Below are positions 31,812 to 36,441 of a stretch of DNA of 36,441 nt, piece by piece (the first letter of the stretch is position 1; every line of letters begins with the position of its first letter). This DNA comes from Deltaproteobacteria bacterium (GTDB taxonomy: Bacteria; Myxococcota_A; UBA9160; SZUA-336). The stretch is from contig SMWZ01000186.1 of assembly GCA_004356455.1 (NCBI GenBank), positions 1-36,441 on the forward strand, written 5' to 3'. A model generated the notes under the pieces. The model was given only the letters and a program-made list of their open reading frames with translations, did not search any database and was not told the DNA's origin. Made by a program: the position numbers and the translations under genes.

Positions 31812-33247
31812 GTCGGATCCTGATCGCGGACGACGAGAGCTCGATTCGCTTCGTACTGCGAGAGGCGCTCGAAGGGACGGGAAACGAGGTCGAGGAGGCC
31901 CGCGACGGGGAGGAGGCCCGGCGGCGGCTCGCGAGCGAACGCTTCGACCTCGCGTTTCTCGACATCCGAATGCCCGCCGGATCGGGTCTCGATCTGCTGG
32001 ACGAGCTCAAGGCACGTGACCCCGACGGTCCACTGGTGATCATCATGACCGCGCAGAACACCTTCGAGAACGCGATCGAGGCTATGAAGCGCGGCGCGTT
32101 CGACTACCTGACCAAGCCCTTCGACCTGACCCAGGTGGAGGCGCTGGTCGAGAAGGCTCGGCGTGTGCGAGGCCTCAGGAGCGAGGTCGTGCGGCTGCGG
32201 CGCGAGGTGGGTGGGCTCTTTCGCAGCGGTGAGGCCCTGATCGGGCAGAGCGCCACCATGGTCGAGACCTACAAAATCATCGGCCGCGTCGCGATGAGCG
32301 ATGCGAGCGTGCTCATTCTCGGCGAGAGCGGCACCGGCAAGGAGCTGGTTGCGCGCGCGCTCCATTACCATAGCCGGCGTTGCGACGCCCCCTTCGTCGC
32401 GGTGAACATGTCGGCCATCCCCTCGGAGCTGATCGAGGCGGAACTCTTTGGGCACGAGCGTGGCGCCTTCACCGGGGCCACCCACGCGCGCCCGGGGCGC
32501 TTCCGCGAGGCCGAGGGCGGCACACTCCTGCTCGACGAAATCGGCGATCTGTCGCGGTCGTTGCAGGCGAAGCTGCTGCGCGTGCTCCAGGAGCGGGAGG
32601 TGACGCCGGTGGGCGGAAATGGAGCGATCCCCATCGACGTGCGCATCCTGTCGGCCACCCACCACGATCTGGAGAAGGCAATCAGTGAGGGGCACTTCCG
32701 CGAGGACTTCTACTTTCGGCTCAACGTGGTACCGATTCGCATCGCGCCGCTGCGCGAGCGGACGGAGGACATCCCTCTGCTCGTCGAGCATTTCGTGGAG
32801 CGTTTTTCACGCGAGCTGGGCGTACCGAAGCGCTGGCCCACCGCGGGAGCGCTGAGGCTGTTGTCCGGGCACAGCTGGCCCGGAAACGTGCGCGAGCTCG
32901 AGAATGTGATCAAGCGCGCGCTGGTACTAGCGGCGGGCGACCTGATCACCGAAGAAGACGTCCAAGGCGCCACCGAGCTTGCGCACCCGACGCCGACGGA
33001 TTGGACACGTCTGGTGCGGGACGAGCTGGCCGAGACGCTCGACGGGCCCGCCAGCCCCACCGCACAGGGACCGTACTGGCATTTCGTGGAGCGACTGGAG
33101 CGAGTGGTCATTACAGAGGCCTTGCAGCGCTCGGGCGGGAACCAGATCCAGGCGGCGCGCCTGCTGGGCATCAACCGCAACACCTTGCGCCGGAAGATCG
33201 TGGAGCTCGAGATCGAACCCGGCGAGACTGAGAGCGGCTCGGATTGA
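31808..33247 (+). CDS. ntrC: NtrC-type sigma-54-dependent response regulator
   Basis: The 479-residue activator has a receiver domain (phospho-acceptor Asp52 in AFLDIRMP; MTAQNTFENAIEAMKRGAFD; YLTKPFD). The AAA+ domain contains Walker A GESGTGKE (from Gly172), the GAFTGA loop at residues 219-224 that contacts sigma-54, and GGTLLLDEIGDL. The C-terminal Fis-type helix-turn-helix is GGNQIQAARLLGINRNTLRR. All elements for activating sigma-54 polymerase are intact. GTG start within a GTGA overlap with ntrB, and TTGA overlap with thiE. A sigma-54-like promoter at 9700-9715 is a possible target of this or a related regulator. Confidence 0.95.
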   Translation: MSRILIADDESSIRFVLREALEGTGNEVEEARDGEEARRRLASERFDLAFLDIRMPAGSGLDLLDELKARDPDGPLVIIMTAQNTFENAIEAMKRGAFDYLTKPFDLTQVEALVEKARRVRGLRSEVVRLRREVGGLFRSGEALIGQSATMVETYKIIGRVAMSDASVLILGESGTGKELVARALHYHSRRCDAPFVAVNMSAIPSELIEAELFGHERGAFTGATHARPGRFREAEGGTLLLDEIGDLSRSLQAKLLRVLQEREVTPVGGNGAIPIDVRILSATHHDLEKAISEGHFREDFYFRLNVVPIRIAPLRERTEDIPLLVEHFVERFSRELGVPKRWPTAGALRLLSGHSWPGNVRELENVIKRALVLAAGDLITEEDVQGATELAHPTPTDWTRLVRDELAETLDGPASPTAQGPYWHFVERLERVVITEALQRSGGNQIQAARLLGINRNTLRRKIVELEIEPGETESGSD

Positions 33248-33894
33248 CCCCGGACGCAGCAGCGAAGCTGGCCGGAATCTACCCTCTTGCCGACGACGAC
33301 CCGCGCCGCCGCCACGATATACGCACAGTGGTGGAGGCCGCTCTGGCCGGCGGCGCCACCTGCCTGCAGCTACGGCTGAAGCATACCCTCGACCGGGAAG
33401 CCCTCGGACTCTGCCGCTGGGCCGTCGACCAGGCCCACAAGTGGGGAGCGCTGCTGATCGTGAACGACCGGCTGGACCTGGCCGACCTGGCCCGCGCGGA
33501 CGGCGTGCATCTGGGTCAGGACGATCTCGCACCCGAACGGATTCCGCCGGAGCTGCGTCGTCGCTTGCTGGTGGGCCTCTCGACCCATACGCCGGAGCAG
33601 GTCAACGAGAGCCGTGAGCGACCGGCCGACTACATCGCGTTCGGCCCGGTCTTCGCTACGGCGTCCAAGGACTCCGAGTACGAAGCGCGCGGTATCGACG
33701 CCCTGGCGCAGGCGGTGGAGCGTGCGGGACGGCCCGTGGTCGCGATCGGCGGCATCGCGGAGCGGAATCTCTCCCAGGTGCGCATGGCGGGAGCGCGTGC
33801 CGCGGCCGTGATCTCGGCCATCGCGAACGCAGACGACCCAGCCGAGGCGACCCGGCGATTGATCGAGAAGTTCAGCTCTCCCCCGGGAGGCTAG
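33244..33894 (+). CDS. thiE: Thiamine phosphate synthase
   Basis: ThiE joins the pyrimidine and thiazole halves of thiamine. The 216-residue TIM-barrel protein has ALAGGATCLQLRLKHTLDRE, WGALLIVNDRLDLADLARAD, GVHLGQDDL, LLVGLSTHTPEQV, YIAFGPVFATASKDS and VVAIGGIAERNL, all usual ThiE motifs. The start is TTG, in a TTGA overlap with ntrC. Its place at the end of an ntrBC operon has no obvious metabolic reason. The stop codon lies in CTAG; the transporter gene starts five bases later. Confidence 0.92.
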   Translation: MTPDAAAKLAGIYPLADDDPRRRHDIRTVVEAALAGGATCLQLRLKHTLDREALGLCRWAVDQAHKWGALLIVNDRLDLADLARADGVHLGQDDLAPERIPPELRRRLLVGLSTHTPEQVNESRERPADYIAFGPVFATASKDSEYEARGIDALAQAVERAGRPVVAIGGIAERNLSQVRMAGARAAAVISAIANADDPAEATRRLIEKFSSPPGG

Positions 33895-33898
33895 CCCC

Positions 33899-34546
33899 AT
33901 GGAACGAGCCATCGGGGTCCTCGGCATCGAGGTCCTCGTCCTACTGGCGTGGCTGGCAGCGACGAACCGGCGTGGCGTACGCTGGGCGCCCGTCTTCACC
34001 GCCCTCGGGCTGCAGCTCGTGATTGCGCTCATGGCCCTACGCACGCCCTTCGGTGCGTGGATTATCGATGCAGCCAACGGCCTGGCCGTGGCCTTCCTGG
34101 GCTACGCGGATCGCGGCATCGATTTCGTCTTTGGGCGCTGGCCGGACGAGGTGCTCGGCGCGGACGGCAGGCCGCTGCGCCTGCCCTTCGTGTTCGCCTT
34201 GCGCGTGCTCCCCATCATCATCTTCATGGCCAGCGTCTTCTCGATCCTCTACCACCTCGGCAGCCTGCAGCACGTCGTGAACAGGCTCGCGCAACCACTG
34301 CACCGCCTTTTGCGGATCAGCAGCGCCGAATCTCTCGCCACGATCGGGAACATCTTCGTCGGCATGATCGAGGCGCCGCTTTTGATTCGGCCCTGCATCG
34401 AGCGGATGACGCGCAGCGAGCTCTTCTGCGGGCTCGCTCGCGATCTTGCTCGGAGGCCTGATATCGCGCGCGACGGCATTCGGGCCATCTACGCCGGCTC
34501 CAGCGCCACCTTCATGACCGGTGCCATCGCCGGCCTCTTGCTCTGA
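33899..34546 (+). pseudogene. Concentrative nucleoside transporter (CNT/NupC) with a large internal deletion
   Basis: The reading frame encodes 215 residues; CNT proteins are usually about 400. Residues 1-175 match the N-terminal half, including LRVLPIIIFMASVFSILYHL and TIGNIFVGMIEAPLLIRPCI followed by MTRSELF. The last 30 residues (RRPDIARDGIRAIYAGSSAT, FMTGAIAGLLL) match the extreme C-terminus of the family. The middle, with much of the transport core, is missing. Between the two parts (34428-34460) the +1 frame reads AGSLAILLGGL, which resembles the GSIAIQIGG segment that normally precedes the C-terminus, so more than one deletion with compensating frame changes is likely. The frame ends at the normal stop. 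GGGAGG precedes the ATG. Unlikely to transport nucleosides; a misassembly should be excluded. Confidence 0.75.
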
Positions 34547-34557
34547 AGGAGAACTGC

Positions 34558-34986
34558 ATGACAACCCCACTCTGGTGTCTCTTGGGATTCGCCTGCTGGA
34601 CCGTGCTGCTCGCGCTGTCGGTCGGGCTCTGGCGCGTGGGGCTGGTGTTCGCGAGCAAGGTGGCCGCCAACGCGTTCCCCAGCGGTACCCAGCACGGTAG
34701 CGATCCCTACTGGCGCCTGAATCGAGCGCACCTGAACGCCGCCGAGAATTTGCCGCTGATGGCGTCGGTGGTTCTGGTGGGGACCTTCGCGGGCGTCTCG
34801 ACGCCCCTCTTCGCAACGCTGGCTCAGGTTTACCTGGCTGCGCGCATGGTGCAGTCGCTGGTCCATATCACCTCCAATGCGATCATGGTCGTCAACCTGC
34901 GCTTCACGGCGCTGATCGTGCAGTTCGTCTGCTTCGGCTGGATGGCGGGTGAGATCATCCGGAGCAGCGGAGCCTCCATCGGCTGA
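34558..34986 (+). CDS. MAPEG-family membrane protein
   Basis: The 142-residue protein has four membrane segments (about 5-27, 66-86, 90-110, 115-135) and the MAPEG motif YWRLNRAHLNAAENLPLMAS, whose Arg, Asn and Glu residues bind glutathione in microsomal GST relatives. AAGGAG lies seven bases before the ATG and only 11 bases separate it from the preceding transporter stop. MAPEG proteins detoxify or modify lipophilic compounds; the substrate of bacterial members is mostly unknown. Confidence 0.88.
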   Translation: MTTPLWCLLGFACWTVLLALSVGLWRVGLVFASKVAANAFPSGTQHGSDPYWRLNRAHLNAAENLPLMASVVLVGTFAGVSTPLFATLAQVYLAARMVQSLVHITSNAIMVVNLRFTALIVQFVCFGWMAGEIIRSSGASIG

Positions 34987-35053
34987 GCGCAGCTTGGCGA
35001 ATGTCCTCTCCCGCGATAGCATGGGGCCTCTTCATTCCCGAGGAGCGCCTCAC

Positions 35054-36082
35054 ATGGCTGGACCCAAGCAGCGTGAATACGTCGTGGCCGCGGTGGGAGC
35101 GACCGGTGCTGTGGGTGAGGTTCTCCTGCGCGTGCTCGAGGAGCGCCGCTTTCCCGTGGGGGAGCTGCGGCCCCTCGCCAGCGAGCGCTCCGTCGGAAGC
35201 CGTGTGCGCTTCCGCGATCAGGAGCTCGCAGTAGAGCTCGCCCGGCCGCAGGCCTTCGACGGGGCCGACTTCGTCTTCTTCGCCGCCACGGGCTCACTCT
35301 CCAAGGAGCTCGCTCCCGAGGCCGTCCGCCGCGGCGCGATCGTAATCGACAAGTCGAGCACCTGGCGTCTGCAGGACGAGGTGCCCCTCGTGGTGCCCGA
35401 GATCAATGGCGCGGCGGTGGAGAAGCACTCGGGCATCATCGCCTGCCCCAACTGCACCACCATCGGCTTCGTGATGGCGCTCGAGCCGCTACATCGTGCG
35501 GCCGGCCTCAAGAGCGTCGTCGTCACGACACTACAGGCCGTGAGCGGCGCCGGCCGCCCCGGGATCGACGAGCTCAAGGCACAGCTCGCCGCTCCCACGC
35601 GTGCCGAGGCTCCCGAGCCGACCGTGTTCAAGGCGCCGATCGCGCACAACGTGGTGCCGCTCTGCGAGCACTTCCTGGAGAACGGCTACTCCAGCGAGGA
35701 GATGAAGCTGCTGCACGAGACGCGCAAGATCATGGGTCTGGCGAACCTCGAGGTCAGCATGTCCTGTGTTCGCGTGCCCGTCCCCGTCGGGCATGCGGCT
35801 ACGATGCTGGTGGAGACCGAGCGCACGCTGAGCCCCGAGGCTGCGCGCGCGGCGCTGGCCGCCTTTCCCGGCGTCGAGCTGATCGACGACCCGAGCACGA
35901 ACCGCTTCCCCACCCCGGCAGATGTCGAGGGCCGGGACGAGGTCCTGGTGGGTCGCGTGCGCCGGGATCTCGGAAGCGATCGGATCTGGCTCTGGCAGGT
36001 CTCCGACAACCTGCGCAAGGGCGCCGCCACCAACGCCGTGCAGATCGCCGAGGAGGTCCTGCGCCGCGGGCTCTGCGAGTAG
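35054..36082 (+). CDS. asd: Aspartate-semialdehyde dehydrogenase
   Basis: The enzyme reduces aspartyl phosphate to aspartate semialdehyde, for lysine/diaminopimelate, threonine and methionine. The 342-residue protein has the NADP-binding VAAVGATGAVGEVLLRVLEE, FVFFAATGSLSKEL, IVIDKSSTWRL, the active-site IIACPNCTTIGFV (Cys134), LQAVSGAGRPGIDEL, the substrate-binding ETRKIMG region and VRVPVPVGHA. The ATG has AGGAG eight bases upstream; the frame is open upstream but carries no homologous sequence. Stop is TAG at 36080-36082, directly before a repeat element. Confidence 0.95.
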   Translation: MAGPKQREYVVAAVGATGAVGEVLLRVLEERRFPVGELRPLASERSVGSRVRFRDQELAVELARPQAFDGADFVFFAATGSLSKELAPEAVRRGAIVIDKSSTWRLQDEVPLVVPEINGAAVEKHSGIIACPNCTTIGFVMALEPLHRAAGLKSVVVTTLQAVSGAGRPGIDELKAQLAAPTRAEAPEPTVFKAPIAHNVVPLCEHFLENGYSSEEMKLLHETRKIMGLANLEVSMSCVRVPVPVGHAATMLVETERTLSPEAARAALAAFPGVELIDDPSTNRFPTPADVEGRDEVLVGRVRRDLGSDRIWLWQVSDNLRKGAATNAVQIAEEVLRRGLCE

Positions 36083-36156
36083 CTAGTGTCCTGATTCGGA
36101 AGTTCGCTCGCATTCTCGGCGACCGATGCGTCCGCGCTCCCGGAACAGAACACTAG
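36083..36156. repeat. CTAGTG inverted-repeat element, copy 3 (74 bp)
   Basis: The left arm begins CTAGTGTCCTGATTCGGAAG. The reverse complement of the right end begins CTAGTGTTCTGTTCCGGGAG; the two agree at about 15 of 19 positions. Left-arm bases match copy 1 closely, including GAAGTTC. It fills the space between the asd stop and the citrate synthase stop, and its right CTAG supplies the TAG of citrate synthase. Confidence 0.7.
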
Positions 36157-36441
36157 CTCTCCGAGAACTTCGCCTCCGGCAGGGGACCGACGTAGCGTGA
36201 ACCAGGTCGGATGAGGCGACCGGTGGCGCGTTGCTCATCGAAATGCGCCAGCCAACCCGCCACCCGGGAGGTCGCGAAGGTGGCGCTGAACAGCTCCCGC
36301 GGCAGACCGATCGCATCCAGCAGAACGGCGGTATAGAACTCGACGTTGACGGCCAGGCGTCGCTCGGGGTAGCGCCTGGCGAGCGCGGCCTCGGCGGCCT
36401 TCTCCAGCGCGCGCGCGAGGGGCAGGCGATCGTGCTCCAGG
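36153..36441 (-). CDS. Citrate synthase, C-terminal part (gene continues beyond the right edge)
   Basis: Ninety-odd codons are visible. NVEFYTAVLLDAIGLPRELF, then FATSRVAGWLAHFDEQ and GRLIRPGSRYVGP match the C-terminal region of bacterial citrate synthases: the NVEFY strand, and the arginine and aspartate-bearing helix near the end. The enzyme condenses acetyl-CoA and oxaloacetate. The active-site histidines and aspartate that define the full enzyme are outside the window, except for the C-terminal Arg region. The closely related 2-methylcitrate synthase cannot be excluded. Confidence 0.88.
   Translation of the reverse strand, partial: LEHDRLPLARALEKAAEAALARRYPERRLAVNVEFYTAVLLDAIGLPRELFSATFATSRVAGWLAHFDEQRATGRLIRPGSRYVGPLPEAKFSES

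Noticed and set aside
1-36441. tRNA, rRNA, riboswitch or complete transposase gene
   Set aside because: Looked for on both strands by eye; found no cloverleaf-like sequence, TPP-box sequence before thiE, or transposase motifs.

Overview
The window is 36.4 kb of GC-rich DNA from a Gram-negative bacterium, packed with genes. Envelope genes (an AsmA/YhdP-like protein, lipoproteins, a heptose-type nucleotidyltransferase, MAPEG), NtrB-NtrC with a sigma-54 activator, EI-Ntr (PtsP), and an XRE regulator with a C-terminal CRMDTKRKILLALG signature suggest a Myxococcota / 'deltaproteobacterial' type of organism. That placement is a recollection-based inference; no rRNA or other phylogenetic marker is present. 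I see no tRNA, rRNA, CRISPR array, prophage or complete insertion sequence.

Layout. (1) 1-9.5 kb, mixed housekeeping genes in convergent or divergent pairs: the tail of a glutathione S-transferase, an adenylate/guanylate cyclase fused to an ICMT-like membrane methyltransferase, a caspase-like lipoprotein with a PDZ domain coupled to a GNAT acetyltransferase, an AlkA-type glycosylase, serine acetyltransferase, a RecB-type nuclease with Fe-S cysteines, a BFD/Nfu-like protein, glyoxalase II and a Rieske ferredoxin. (2) 9.7-12.9 kb: a sigma-54-like promoter, a 67-residue protein of unknown function, and both subunits of DNA topoisomerase VI, each with a basic N-terminal tail. Topo VI is mainly archaeal and plant. 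(3) 13.0-17.4 kb on the minus strand: an AGE-family sugar epimerase, Bfd behind a Fur box, Fur, and PtsP. (4) 17.4-18.2 kb: a 63-bp tandem repeat with hairpins, and a small XRE regulator. (5) 18.2-27.8 kb: one long plus-strand run of AsmA-like, HldE2-like, MoxR, DUF58, a BatD-like lipoprotein, BatA, BatB/C and BatD. (6) 27.8-29.6 kb, minus strand: moeA-mobA. (7) 29.7-33.9 kb: dusB-ntrB-ntrC-thiE, the order known as nifR3-ntrB-ntrC in alphaproteobacteria. (8) 33.9-36.4 kb: an internally deleted nucleoside transporter, MAPEG, asd, and the end of citrate synthase.

Several patterns run through the window. At least ten gene junctions use a stop-start overlap (ATGA, GTGA, TTGA or TAATG), so translational coupling is the rule, and TTG is a common start codon. 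Three copies of an inverted-repeat element with CTAGTG ends sit exactly at gene ends and supply stop codons to flanking genes. Two convergent pairs without an element share a CTAG stop overlap, which suggests an insertion site. The points most worth following up are topo VI with its upstream small gene and promoter, the caspase-PDZ lipoprotein, the cyclase-ICMT fusion and the CTAG-ended elements.
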